A stretch of DNA of 64,000 nucleotides from the NCBI GenBank assembly GCA_002356515.1, contig AP017605.1, positions 248,001-312,000 on the forward strand. The letters run 5' to 3'. A model generated the notes under the pieces. The model made no database searches. It was not told where the DNA came from and saw nothing but the letters and a program-made list of their open reading frames with translations. Positions 16,699 through 26,386 of the stretch are shown in pieces (the stretch's first letter is position 1; every line of letters starts with the position of its first letter). The translations under genes and the position numbers were made by a program. Source of the DNA: Mesorhizobium loti (lineage in GTDB: Bacteria > Pseudomonadota > Alphaproteobacteria > Rhizobiales > Rhizobiaceae).

Positions 16699-18108
16699 TT
16701 AGACTGAGTAGTACATGTCGTATTCGACCGGATGCGGGGTCATTTCGAAGCGCATCACTTCGGCCATCTTCAGCTCGATATAGCTGTCGATCTGGTCGTC
16801 GTCGAAGACGCCGCCGGCCTTCAGGAAGCCGCGGTCCTTGTCGAGGCTCTGCAGGGCTTCACGCAGTGAGCCGCAGACGGTCGGAATCTTCTTCAGCTCC
16901 TTCGGCGGCAGGTCGTAGAGATCCTTGTCCATCGGCTGGCCGGGATGGATCTTGTTCTTGATGCCGTCGAGGCCGGCCATCAGCATGGCGGCGAAGGCGA
17001 GGTAGGGGTTCGCGCCCGGATCGGGGAAGCGGACCTCGACGCGCTTGGCCTTCGGAGACGAGCCGAACGGAATGCGGCAGGAGGCCGAGCGGTTGCGCGC
17101 CGAATAGGCGAGCAGCACCGGCGCTTCGTAGCCGGGCACCAGACGCTTGTAGGAGTTGGTCAGCGGGTTGGTGAAGGCGTTGATCGCCTTGGCGTGCTTG
17201 ATGATGCCGCCGATGTAGAACAGGCAGGTTTCCGACAGGCCGGCATATTCATTGCCGGCGAAGGTCGGCTTGCCGCCCTTCCAGATCGACTGGTGGACGT
17301 GCATGCCCGAGCCGTTGTCGCCGAAGATCGGCTTCGGCATGAAGGTGGCCGTCTTGCCGTAGGCGTTGGCGACCTGGTGCACGACATACTTGTAGATCAG
17401 CATCTTGTCGGCGTTGCGGACCAGCGTGTCGAACTTGATGCCGAGTTCATGCTGGGCGGCGGCGACCTCGTGGTGATGCTTTTCGACGCGCACGCCCATT
17501 TCGGCGAGCACGGTCAGCATCTCGGAGCGCATGTCCTGCGCGCTGTCGATCGGCGGCACCGGGAAATAGCCGCCCTTGACGCGCGGACGGTGGCCGAGAT
17601 TGCCGGTCTCGTAGTCGGTGTCGTCGTTCGACGGCAGTTCGGTGGAGTCCAGCTTGAACCCGGTGTTGTAGGGATCGGCCTTGTACTTGACGTCGTCGAA
17701 CACGAAGAACTCGGCTTCCGGGCCGACATAGATGGTGTCGCCGATGCCTTCCGCCTTCATATAGGCCTCGGCCTTCTTGGCCGTGCCGCGCGGGTCGCGG
17801 TTGTAGGATTCGCCCGAGACCGGATCAAGAATGTCGCACAGGATGACCATGGTCGACTGGGCGAAGAACGGGTCCATATGGACGGTGTCCGGATCGGGCA
17901 TCAGCACCATGTCGGACTCGTTGATGGCCTTCCAGCCGGCAATCGAGGAGCCGTCGAACATGACGCCATCGGCAAACATGTCTTCCTCGACCTCGACGAC
18001 ATCCATCGTTACGTGCTGCAGCTTGCCCTTCGGGTCGGTGAAGCGCAGGTCGACGAATTTCACGTCGTTGTCCTTGATCTGCTTCATGATGTCTTTGGCT
18101 GTCGTCAT
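16699..18108 (-). CDS. glnA: Glutamine synthetase type I
   Basis: 469 residues from the ATG at 18108; the frame is open upstream into the glnB spacer, but the family starts at [20 protein letters not shown]. It condenses glutamate and ammonia using ATP as a dodecamer. Key parts: [48 protein letters not shown], and NRSASCRIP. The adenylylation tyrosine is Tyr398 in KDLYDLPP, so activity is controlled by GlnE. It lies 61 bases downstream of glnB in a glnBA operon, the usual rhizobial arrangement. Confidence 0.98.
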   Translation of the reverse strand: MTTAKDIMKQIKDNDVKFVDLRFTDPKGKLQHVTMDVVEVEEDMFADGVMFDGSSIAGWKAINESDMVLMPDPDTVHMDPFFAQSTMVILCDILDPVSGESYNRDPRGTAKKAEAYMKAEGIGDTIYVGPEAEFFVFDDVKYKADPYNTGFKLDSTELPSNDDTDYETGNLGHRPRVKGGYFPVPPIDSAQDMRSEMLTVLAEMGVRVEKHHHEVAAAQHELGIKFDTLVRNADKMLIYKYVVHQVANAYGKTATFMPKPIFGDNGSGMHVHQSIWKGGKPTFAGNEYAGLSETCLFYIGGIIKHAKAINAFTNPLTNSYKRLVPGYEAPVLLAYSARNRSASCRIPFGSSPKAKRVEVRFPDPGANPYLAFAAMLMAGLDGIKNKIHPGQPMDKDLYDLPPKELKKIPTVCGSLREALQSLDKDRGFLKAGGVFDDDQIDSYIELKMAEVMRFEMTPHPVEYDMYYSV

Positions 18109-18169
18109 GTCATGTATCCCTGTTTGATGACGTTTTTTGATGGATGACGTTTCTTGGAGGATGGTCGCG

Positions 18170-18863
<694 letters not shown>

Positions 18864-20402
18864 ATGAGCGATGAACTTCTTACCTCCGCCGAAATGGGCG
18901 AGGCAGACCGGCTGGCGATTGCCGCCGGCCCGGTCGATGGTATCGGCCTGATGCGCCGCGCCGGCGAAGCGGTCGCGGCCGAGATTCTCAGGCATTATCC
19001 CTCAGCGACACATGTCCACGTGCTGTGTGGTCCCGGCAACAATGGCGGCGACGGCTATGTCGTCGCCCGCATCCTGGCTGGCAGCGGCGTCGCCACCACG
19101 GTCTGGACGTCCGGTGCGCCGAGGCCGCAAAGCGACGCGGCACTCGCCGCGGCGGAGTGCCCGATCGCGCCCCGGCCGCTGTCCGGCTTTGTAGCCGAGC
19201 CCGGCTCGATTGTGGTCGATGCGCTTTACGGGGCCGGGCTGTCCAAGCCACTGTCCGGCGATGCCGCCAGGGCGGTCGGCATCGCCACCGATAGGCGTTT
19301 GCCAGTTGTCGCGGTTGATCTGCCCTCGGGCGTTTCCGGCGACAGCGGCAAAGTATTGGGCGTGGCATTTACCGCTATCACCACAGTGACCTTTGCGCGC
19401 AAGAAGCCCGGCCATCTGCTGCTGCCGGGCCGGGAGCGATGCGGCGAGATCGTGCTGGCCGATATCGGCATCGGCGACGACATCATTGCACAGCTCCAGC
19501 CCAGGGCGTTCGAGAACAGGCCGGCGCATTGGCTGCGCGATTTTCCGATTCCGGCAGTCGACGCGCACAAATACAAGCGCGGCCATGTCGGCGTCTTTTC
19601 CGGCGGGCCGAGCGCCACCGGTGCGGCGCGGCTGTCGGCGCTTGCCGCGGCCCGAAGCGGGGCAGGGGCGGTGACCGTGCTGTCGCCCGGCAACGCCATG
19701 CAGGTCAATGCCGCCCATCTGACCTCGATCATGCTGCGCAAGACGGATGACGTGTCAGACATCAGGGAGTTTGTCGGCGAGCGCCGGCCTTCGGCCTTCG
19801 TTCTTGGCCCCGGCTTTGGCGTCGGGGAGAGAACGCGGACCTTTGGACTTGCGCTCCTCGCCTCCGGCCAACCGCAGGGTGCTTCCGCACAGGTCGATGG
19901 CCTCGTATTCGACGCCGACGCGATCACCGCGTTTCGCGAGGCGCCGGAAATCTTGTTCGAAGCAGCGCGCGGGCCGCATGCGCCGGCCCTGGTGATGACG
20001 CCGCATGAGGGTGAGTTCGCCAGGCTGTTTCCCGACATCGCTGCTGACGATACTCCGTCCAAGCTGGACAAGGCGCGCGCGGCGGCCGCACGTGCCAATA
20101 CAGTTATCGTCTACAAGGGCGCCGACACGGTGATCGCCGCTCCCGACGGCAGGGCGGCGATCAATACCAATGGCGCGGCCTGGCTTGCCACTGCCGGATC
20201 AGGAGACGTGCTGTCAGGCATCACCGCCGGGCTGCTGGCGCAAGCCATGCCGGCGTTCGAAGCAGCGTGTGCGGCGGTGTGGATCCATGCCGAGACCGGC
20301 AGCCGGTTCGGTCCTGGGCTGATCGCCGAGGATCTGCCGCTGGCGCTGGTGTCGGTGCTGCGCGAACTGGTCGAAGCACGTTGCAAGGTGCTCGTCGAAT
20401 GA
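18864..20402 (+). CDS. nnr: Bifunctional NAD(P)H-hydrate epimerase / ADP-dependent NAD(P)H-hydrate dehydratase
   Basis: 512 residues, the length of the fused enzyme. The N-terminal YjeF epimerase half (to about residue 215) has CGPGNNGGDGYVVARILAG and VDLPSGVSGD. The C-terminal kinase-like dehydratase half has HKYKRGHVGVFSGG, DADAITAF, MTPHEGEFARLFP and the ATGSGDVLSG-like loop (LATAGSGDVLSGI). It repairs damaged nicotinamide cofactors in the cytoplasm. It is divergent from glnBA. Its stop overlaps the next start (ATGA), so the two are translationally coupled. Confidence 0.95.
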   Translation: MSDELLTSAEMGEADRLAIAAGPVDGIGLMRRAGEAVAAEILRHYPSATHVHVLCGPGNNGGDGYVVARILAGSGVATTVWTSGAPRPQSDAALAAAECPIAPRPLSGFVAEPGSIVVDALYGAGLSKPLSGDAARAVGIATDRRLPVVAVDLPSGVSGDSGKVLGVAFTAITTVTFARKKPGHLLLPGRERCGEIVLADIGIGDDIIAQLQPRAFENRPAHWLRDFPIPAVDAHKYKRGHVGVFSGGPSATGAARLSALAAARSGAGAVTVLSPGNAMQVNAAHLTSIMLRKTDDVSDIREFVGERRPSAFVLGPGFGVGERTRTFGLALLASGQPQGASAQVDGLVFDADAITAFREAPEILFEAARGPHAPALVMTPHEGEFARLFPDIAADDTPSKLDKARAAAARANTVIVYKGADTVIAAPDGRAAINTNGAAWLATAGSGDVLSGITAGLLAQAMPAFEAACAAVWIHAETGSRFGPGLIAEDLPLALVSVLRELVEARCKVLVE

Positions 20403-22399
20403 AGCGTTTCGCGCTCGCCATTGCGACCGTCATCGCGCTGTTCGCATCGCATGGCGTGCGCGCCGAGCAGCCGGTGACCATCGTCGACGATCCGGCAGTC
20501 CTCGCCGCCCTCGATGCCAAGGGTTTTGGCTTCGCCGGCATTTTCGGCGCCGATGGCGCCGGCGACCTGAAGGCGCTCTATGACAAGGTGCCGGCCTATC
20601 ATGCGATCGTCGATACGGTGGCATCAGACATCGCCACGCTGCGGGCCGAGATGAAGGCCGGCGGGCGCACGCTCTATGAGGTGACCGACGGCAATGTCGG
20701 CCGCATCATGGATATGCGCTGGCTGAAGACCGAGGCAGCGCGCTTCCGTCTGGTCGGCGTCGTCAATCGGCTCGACCGGCGCGATTTCGCTGCCTTGGAA
20801 GGCGACAAGAGCTGCGGCGAGGTGCGTTTCATCTATCGCCTGGCCTATAGTTTCAAGAAGGACGACAAGCTCCTGGCCTCGCGGCTGCCGTTCAACTTCA
20901 ACGCGGTCTACAGTGCGGCACCCGATGCCGATGGTGGTTGTGTCGGTGTTGCAGGACGCTGGACGCCGCAACTCAATGAGCACGTCGACGCCGGCTGGCT
21001 GAGCGGCGGGCCGCTGGAACCGGCCGAGTTGACCTTCAAGCAGCTCGAACTCAATGCACAAATTGTGCGCTTTCCCTCGGGCCAGGAGACCGAGTTCGGC
21101 GGGCAGGCCGCCTATCTCATGCGGATATTCGGCATCGATGGCGCTACCGTCAGCGAGAAGCCGCTCGAGAACACGCCGGACATTGGGCGACTTTCGATAG
21201 ACGCGGCGTTGAAGAAAAAGCTCGCCGACTATGTCAATGCCAATGTCGCGTCGGTCGATCTCGGCGTCTACGAACTCCCCGACGCATTCCTGGCAAAAAA
21301 GATCATCTCGTGGTCGACCTTCGGCAGTGCACGGCAGGCCAACCATCCGTTTACGCAAATATTCCAACCCAAGGAACTCGGATCGCTCGATTATTCCTCG
21401 ATGAAGCTGGTGCGCACGCCGGAGGCGCTGGTCGAGCGGCTGGACAATGGCGCTTGTCAGGGCTGCCATCAGGCGGGTTCCACGGCCGGCTTCCACTTCA
21501 TCGGCCTCGACGACAAAACGACGTCGCCACTCAACCGCATCGAGGTCGGCATCTCGCCGCATCTCCATGCCGAGATTCCCCGGCGCCAGGCCTGGCTGCG
21601 CGCAACGCAACAAGGCAAGGAGCCGAACCGCTACCGGCCGCTGTCCTTCGCACCGCCAGCCACCTGGACCGATACCGGCGACGTCGACTACGCGCCGGCG
21701 GAAATGGCGATGCCGTGCCTGATGCCGGAGGACGCTAAGCGTTTCGGCGCGACTTGGGCATGCGGCGGCGGCACGGTCTGCACGCCGCTGGCAACCGCGT
21801 CAGGCGTGCGCACCACTCTGGCGCAATGTCTGTTGCCCAAGGACGGCCCAAAAATGTTCTCCGGCCATCCCTGCCTGACCGGGTCGATTGCCAGCAACCA
21901 GTCGCAGCCCTTTAATGACCGCTACACGATATCAGGCCAGTTCGCAGCCTTCGCGCCGGGGATTTCGCGGACCGCCTACACCTGCCGGCCACCGAAGATC
22001 GGCGTGCCGGCCGGCATCGCTTACCGCGCCTGTGACGACAAGGACCGCAGCTTTGCCGCCTTCAAGAAGGGCAAGCCGATGCCGAATGAAATCTGCGGGC
22101 TGGTCGGCGGCAAGAAATTCGACACTTGCGTGGCGACCAACAATTTCGACCAGTGCCTCGGCGGCGCGGTCAATCGCGGCAACCGGCCGGCCTGCTCGGC
22201 CGATCATTTCTGCCGCGAGGACTATATGTGCCAGTCGCTGCCGCCGGACACGCCGGGTGCTGCTAAAGTGAAAGGCATCGGCTTCTGCTCGCCGACCTAT
22301 TTCATCTTCCAGATGCGTATCGACAACCACGCAACACCCTGGGCGAGCGCGACCAGCGTGCCCAGGGACGCGGGGTTCGGCGCGGCCGAGGCGGAGTAG
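20399..22399 (+). CDS. Secreted cysteine-rich protein with a single CXXCH motif, function unknown
   Basis: 666 residues from the ATG at 20399, which overlaps the nnr stop by four bases. A signal peptide is clear (MKRFALAIATVIALFASHGVRAE), so the product is periplasmic or exported. A haem-c-type motif CQGCH lies at about residues 353-357 (DNGACQGCHQAGSTAGFHF). The C-terminal third holds about fifteen more cysteines (WACGGGTVC, SADHFCREDYMCQS, GFCSP), suggesting several disulfides. The N-terminal half (VNRLDRRDF, CGEVRFIYRL) is not recognised. It could be a cytochrome-like redox protein or a secreted enzyme. Coupling to nnr may be only positional. Confidence 0.8.
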   Translation: MKRFALAIATVIALFASHGVRAEQPVTIVDDPAVLAALDAKGFGFAGIFGADGAGDLKALYDKVPAYHAIVDTVASDIATLRAEMKAGGRTLYEVTDGNVGRIMDMRWLKTEAARFRLVGVVNRLDRRDFAALEGDKSCGEVRFIYRLAYSFKKDDKLLASRLPFNFNAVYSAAPDADGGCVGVAGRWTPQLNEHVDAGWLSGGPLEPAELTFKQLELNAQIVRFPSGQETEFGGQAAYLMRIFGIDGATVSEKPLENTPDIGRLSIDAALKKKLADYVNANVASVDLGVYELPDAFLAKKIISWSTFGSARQANHPFTQIFQPKELGSLDYSSMKLVRTPEALVERLDNGACQGCHQAGSTAGFHFIGLDDKTTSPLNRIEVGISPHLHAEIPRRQAWLRATQQGKEPNRYRPLSFAPPATWTDTGDVDYAPAEMAMPCLMPEDAKRFGATWACGGGTVCTPLATASGVRTTLAQCLLPKDGPKMFSGHPCLTGSIASNQSQPFNDRYTISGQFAAFAPGISRTAYTCRPPKIGVPAGIAYRACDDKDRSFAAFKKGKPMPNEICGLVGGKKFDTCVATNNFDQCLGGAVNRGNRPACSADHFCREDYMCQSLPPDTPGAAKVKGIGFCSPTYFIFQMRIDNHATPWASATSVPRDAGFGAAEAE

Positions 22400-22571
22400 G
22401 GGTTCGATTGTCCTGCGCGGCACTTGATACCCAAGTGTCCTGAGGTTCTCTGAACAGGGCCTTTGCCAACCCACCGATTGTTCGGCCACAATCTACCGTC
22501 GCTCCAACGGTCACGTGGACTTGGGTGGGTAGCACTTCAACTCGGTATTTGGCTTAGTCGTTTCAGTAAAT

Positions 22572-23186
22572 TCATGGAACCTGCACCTCGATAGCGTCAA
22601 CGATAGCTATTCCCTCGAAGAGGATTTCGGGCTCTTTCTGATCACGGGCCTTGCCGGCCCAGTACTCGGAAGCCCGATGTAGGCTCACGGAATAAGGTTC
22701 ACTGTCCTTCATCAGAAGAGCAGCATCCGTTCGGAATACCTTGCCTGTTGCCCGAAGGCTGAAGATCGTAGCGGGTCCGCCCAAGATCTTAGACCACTCC
22801 AAAGCTTGGCCCAGTGTGTCGGTTGTCCAGAGGGACTTCATCCTTGAAGGTGCGTCAGCAGCTTCCTTCATACGCACAATTTCCATCAACAGTTCACGGC
22901 TTAGGTTCTTGAAATGATTGGCGGTATCCCAAGCCATCTTTGGTAGGGCCGCTGTAGCAAATTCTCCCTTTTGGATTCGAAACAGCAACTCGACGGCTGG
23001 CACCATTTGCTGCTTTCCGTTGATTGGAACGCTAAAAGCCACTGGCCGTTCGAAGGAACCGAAGAATGAATTGTGAGCAGGCCCGGCTTCAATGATTGAT
23101 CCTACGGTCATAGCCGGACGCTCGTTGTAGGTCAGAGCCGTGCGCGCAACGTGGAATAATTCGACATCCACAACACGTTCCAGCAT
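22572..23186 (-). CDS. Unknown protein, possibly DUF2441 family; last gene of the nuclease operon
   Basis: 204 residues. The opening (ERVVDVELFHVARTALTYN) followed by GSIIEAGPAHNSFFG and, near the end, VSLHRASEYWAGK recalls DUF2441-type proteins, whose N-terminal layout is somewhat like ADP-ribosyltransferase toxins; this link is tentative. No signal peptide or membrane helix is seen. It begins 9 bases after the 83-residue gene. It sits in the AT-richer stretch between two GC-rich housekeeping blocks and is read in the same direction as the nuclease gene. Confidence 0.6.
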   Translation of the reverse strand: MLERVVDVELFHVARTALTYNERPAMTVGSIIEAGPAHNSFFGSFERPVAFSVPINGKQQMVPAVELLFRIQKGEFATAALPKMAWDTANHFKNLSRELLMEIVRMKEAADAPSRMKSLWTTDTLGQALEWSKILGGPATIFSLRATGKVFRTDAALLMKDSEPYSVSLHRASEYWAGKARDQKEPEILFEGIAIVDAIEVQVP

Positions 23187-23195
23187 TTTCGCGCC

Positions 23196-23447
23196 TCAGC
23201 CAGGACCGCTGTTTATCATACGCCAATATTCGTTGATCTCGGTTTCAAACCAGCCTGAGGCTTCGGTGTCCGTCCCGACATTCGATCGGAAGTTCAGGTA
23301 GTGTGAAAAATGCTTTCCCTCTAGCCAGGTCTTGAAGGTGCCAAAATTGGGATAGTGCCCGGCCTTCTTCTGGTAGCCGGTTTCGCGCATCCACTCGAGC
23401 GCCAGACGCTCGATTGCTTCCTTCGCATCTGCTTTCTTGTGCATCAT
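23196..23447 (-). CDS. Small unknown protein, third gene of the nuclease operon
   Basis: 83 residues, acidic/basic mixed, no membrane segment. Its ATG (23445-23447) overlaps the stop of the previous gene in an ATGA arrangement, strong evidence that it is translated. The stretch AIERLALEWMRETGYQKKAG looks like an amphipathic helix; aromatic residues are frequent (HYPNFGTFKTWLEGKHFSHYLNF begins the central part). No family recognised. Confidence 0.6.
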   Translation of the reverse strand: MMHKKADAKEAIERLALEWMRETGYQKKAGHYPNFGTFKTWLEGKHFSHYLNFRSNVGTDTEASGWFETEINEYWRMINSGPG

Positions 23448-23635
23448 CGATCCGACCGGAGAAGCTGGCGGCCAACTGCGGTAATGACAGGTCCACCTAG
23501 CATTTGCTTAGCAACGCCCAGGTTGATGAGGTGCTCCAGATCCTTGGCGTCAACACTCAGGGCCATTCCACCTCTCTCCATCACTTTGAGAGCTTCGAGC
23601 TGTGAACTCGTAAGATTACTTTTGGTCAATCCCAC
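23444..23635 (-). CDS. Tiny winged-helix-like protein, second gene of the nuclease operon
   Basis: 63 residues if started at the GTG at 23635, which has GGAGGAG upstream inside the nuclease gene; TTG at 23629 is the alternative. The pattern LTSSQLEALKVM, then DLEHLINLGVA, then PVITAVGRQLL matches the spacing of a winged-helix domain (helix, recognition helix, wing, ITAxGRxLL) as in MarR-like proteins. It overlaps both neighbours: about 20 bases with the nuclease and 4 with the next gene. It may regulate the operon or be a DNA-binding partner. Confidence 0.5.
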   Translation of the reverse strand: MGLTKSNLTSSQLEALKVMERGGMALSVDAKDLEHLINLGVAKQMLGGPVITAVGRQLLRSDR

Positions 23636-24347
23636 CAGCCATCTCCTCCAGCTTCGGGCCACCCACCGCATCCAGTTTAGCCTCGAGTTCCGTCAGGAGC
23701 GGGTCCAACACCTCAACAACTTGCTGAGGGCCCTCCAAGAGTTCGGGAAGGTTGGGCCGAACATATCGCAGTAGAGAGTCGTTCAGGATAGGATAGCTTC
23801 CACGAAGAGCTTTCGCCAGAATTTCTGATGAGAACTCTACGATGCGCGCGCCCGAATACATGTCCCCGCCACCGCCGACATCGAACCGAAGCCCGTTTGC
23901 AATACGAACGTCCTTGGGAATATCCCAATATCTTGTACGAGCGATTTCCGTTCGATCAAATAAGTTACGAAGACGCACCGCATTGATCGCCTCTTTCGAG
24001 GACTCCGCCAGAGAAGCGAGTGATGTTACCTGCACATTTGTTAAGTTCGCAGCCTCAACTGCCCCGCTCTGGAATCCTTTTTCGCAAAGGATGATCCCTC
24101 GGTCAGCGCCGCATTCTGCAACGATCTGTCTCAAGCCCATGACGTGCAGCTTTGTGACAGGAGTGCTCCAGTGCTTGCACTCGACAAGCCACTTTATCTC
24201 AAATCCTCCTATGTCGATCGTTACAAACACGTCAATATCGTGTGGTGTTCTTACACCTTGAAGCCTGACGTCCGTGGCTGCCCTCAACCCAAGTGATCGG
24301 AAGAACTCGGCGGCCTCTTCCTGGTATTGCCTCCAGTCGGGAACCAT
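23616..24347 (-). CDS. Mrr-like PD-(D/E)XK restriction endonuclease, first gene of a four-gene operon
   Basis: 243 residues. The N-terminal 100 residues have the Mrr catalytic layout: YQEEAAEFFRSLG, then DVRLQGVRTPHDIDVFV with Asp39, and WLVECKHW with Glu56 and Lys58 giving the D...ExK site. IVAECGADRGIILCEKGFQS is the usual helix and strand after the core. Mrr-type nucleases cut modified or invading DNA. The C-terminal half (about 110-243) is not recognised and could sense a signal. Flanking genes overlap downstream. Base composition is lower in GC than the neighbours. Confidence 0.8.
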   Translation of the reverse strand: MVPDWRQYQEEAAEFFRSLGLRAATDVRLQGVRTPHDIDVFVTIDIGGFEIKWLVECKHWSTPVTKLHVMGLRQIVAECGADRGIILCEKGFQSGAVEAANLTNVQVTSLASLAESSKEAINAVRLRNLFDRTEIARTRYWDIPKDVRIANGLRFDVGGGGDMYSGARIVEFSSEILAKALRGSYPILNDSLLRYVRPNLPELLEGPQQVVEVLDPLLTELEAKLDAVGGPKLEEMAGGIDQK

Positions 24348-24464
24348 GGCGCGTCTTCCCGTTAAATTGCTTGCATCCAGTTAGAGGCGGTAACCCTCGG
24401 GGTAGTCAAGCCAATGGGCAACGCCTCTTGGCATCAGGCTTCGCGTCTCTTGGACAGTAAAACA

Positions 24465-25997
24465 CTACAGCGGAATGTTGTCGTGCTTCTTCCAGGGGTT
24501 CTGCATATCCTTGTTGCGCAGCATTCTGAGCGCGCGCGCAATACGGCGGCGGGTCGAGTGCGGCATGATCACCTCATCGACATAACCGCGTTCGGCGGCG
24601 ACGAAGGGCGACAGGAAGCGATCCTCGTAGGTCTTTGTATGGGCTGCGATCTTTTCGGCGTCACCAATGTCCTTGCGGTAGATGATCTCGACCGCGCCTC
24701 TGGCGCCCATGACCGCGATCTGCGCCGTCGGCCAGGCATAATTCATGTCGCCGCGCAGATGTTTCGACGCCATCACGTCATAGGCGCCGCCATAGGCTTT
24801 GCGGGTGATGACGGTGATCTTCGGCACGGTCGCTTCGGCATAGGCGAAAAGCAGCTTGGCGCCATGCTTGATCAGCCCGCCATATTCCTGCGCGGTGCCG
24901 GGCAGGAAGCCCGGCACATCGACGAAGGTGACGATCGGGATCGAGAAACAATCGCAAAAACGCACGAAGCGCGCCGCCTTGCGGCTGGCATCGGAATCGA
25001 GCACGCCGGCCAGCACCATCGGCTGGTTGGCGACGAAGCCGACCGTGCGGCCTTCGACGCGTCCGAAGCCGGTGACGATGTTCTTGGCGAAGCTCTGCTG
25101 GATTTCGAAGAAGTCACCTTCATCGGCGACCTTCAGGATCAGCTCCTTGATGTCGTAGGGCTTGTTGGCGTTGTCGGGGATCAGCCGGTCGAGCGACAAA
25201 TCATGGTCGGTGACCGACTGGTAGCATTCGATCTCGGGAATGTCAGATGTGTTCGACGCAGGCAGCAGATCGACCAGCCGGCGCATCTGCAAAAGCGCCT
25301 CGACGTCATTGTCATAGGCGCCGTCGGCGATCGAGGATTTCGTCGTGTGCACCGAGGCGCCACCGAGGCTTTCTGCGGTCACCGTCTCGTTGGTGACAGT
25401 CTTCACCACATCCGGGCCGGTGACGAACATGTAGGAGGTGTCGCGCACCATGAAGATGAAGTCGGTCATGGCGGGCGAATAGACGTCGCCGCCGGCGCAC
25501 GGGCCCATGATCACCGAAATCTGCGGAATGACGCCGGAGGCCAGCACATTGCGCTGGAAGATCTCGGCATAGCCGCCAAGGGCGGCCACGCCCTCCTGGA
25601 TGCGCGCGCCACCGGCATCATAGAGCCCGATGATCGGCGCGCGGTTGCGCAGCGCCATCTCCTGCACCTTGATGACCTTTTCGGCATGGGCTTCCGACAG
25701 CGACCCGCCGAACACAGTGAAATCCTTGGCGAAAAGGTAGACCGGGCGACCGTTGACCGTGCCCCAGCCGGTGACGACACCGTCGCCGGCGATCTTCGTC
25801 TTCTCCATGCCGAAATCGGTCGAGCGATGCTCGACATACATGTCGAATTCCTCGAACGAACCCTCGTCGAGAAACACCTCGATGCGCTCTCGCGCCGTGA
25901 GTTTGCCCTTCTTGTGCTGGGCATCGATGCGCGCCTGCCCGCCACCCATGCGGGCGATCTCACGCCGGCGCTCGAGTTCCTTCAGCACGTCCTTCAT
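24465..25997 (-). CDS. pccB: Propionyl-CoA (acyl-CoA) carboxylase beta subunit
   Basis: 510 residues from the ATG at 25997; the frame is open upstream but [20 protein letters not shown] is the family start. It transfers carboxyl from biotin to propionyl-CoA to form (S)-methylmalonyl-CoA. Carboxyltransferase marks: [67 protein letters not shown] and the C-terminal [18 protein letters not shown]. The biotin-carrying alpha subunit gene (pccA), often close by, is not in this window; the accessory operon lies downstream instead. Confidence 0.95.
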   Translation of the reverse strand: MKDVLKELERRREIARMGGGQARIDAQHKKGKLTARERIEVFLDEGSFEEFDMYVEHRSTDFGMEKTKIAGDGVVTGWGTVNGRPVYLFAKDFTVFGGSLSEAHAEKVIKVQEMALRNRAPIIGLYDAGGARIQEGVAALGGYAEIFQRNVLASGVIPQISVIMGPCAGGDVYSPAMTDFIFMVRDTSYMFVTGPDVVKTVTNETVTAESLGGASVHTTKSSIADGAYDNDVEALLQMRRLVDLLPASNTSDIPEIECYQSVTDHDLSLDRLIPDNANKPYDIKELILKVADEGDFFEIQQSFAKNIVTGFGRVEGRTVGFVANQPMVLAGVLDSDASRKAARFVRFCDCFSIPIVTFVDVPGFLPGTAQEYGGLIKHGAKLLFAYAEATVPKITVITRKAYGGAYDVMASKHLRGDMNYAWPTAQIAVMGARGAVEIIYRKDIGDAEKIAAHTKTYEDRFLSPFVAAERGYVDEVIMPHSTRRRIARALRMLRNKDMQNPWKKHDNIPL

Positions 25998-26386
25998 CGC
26001 TCGGTCCCCAGTGGAAGCTGCTTTGTGGTAATGATGCCCGCCAGGGAGCGCAAGCGTTGGCTTTTGACCGGTTTTTGCTGCACTGCAACATGACACCCCT
26101 TGCATTCCGAGGCGAACTCAGCCATATGCAGCCCATAGGCGCTTGGGCCGGGAGATTCCGGCCTTCTCGACAAATGAGACTGGTTGCGTCTGTTTTCCCT
26201 CTTTCCGGCAAATCGGTAAGGCGGCGAAAAAAGCCCCGTGGCATGATGCCTGCGGGCACGACAGCGCAGCCGAGTGGACGATACCGTCCGCCCGCCTTGT
26301 CGTTCCATATCAAATTTTTCGACGGCAGGTTGCGCCCTGCCGCCATTGATGTTTGCGGCCATAGAGCCGCGTGAAAGAAGATTATT
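25998..26386. other. 389-base divergent intergenic region between pccB and the DEAD-box helicase
   Basis: Short frames exist but none is supported. The DNA must contain the promoters of both genes; no convincing -35/-10 or sigma-54 pair was seen. The half next to the helicase could be a long leader, as seen for some DEAD-box helicase genes induced by cold. Confidence 0.35.

Noticed and set aside
16168..16702. Short plus-strand frames in the gap before glnA
   Set aside because: Low-complexity products, no ribosome-binding site, and the second would run through the glnA terminator.
22425..22530. Imperfect inverted ACCCAAGT / ACTTGGGT words left of the nuclease operon as element ends
   Set aside because: The arms are short, mismatched, both on the same side of the operon, and no matching copy was seen on the right flank.
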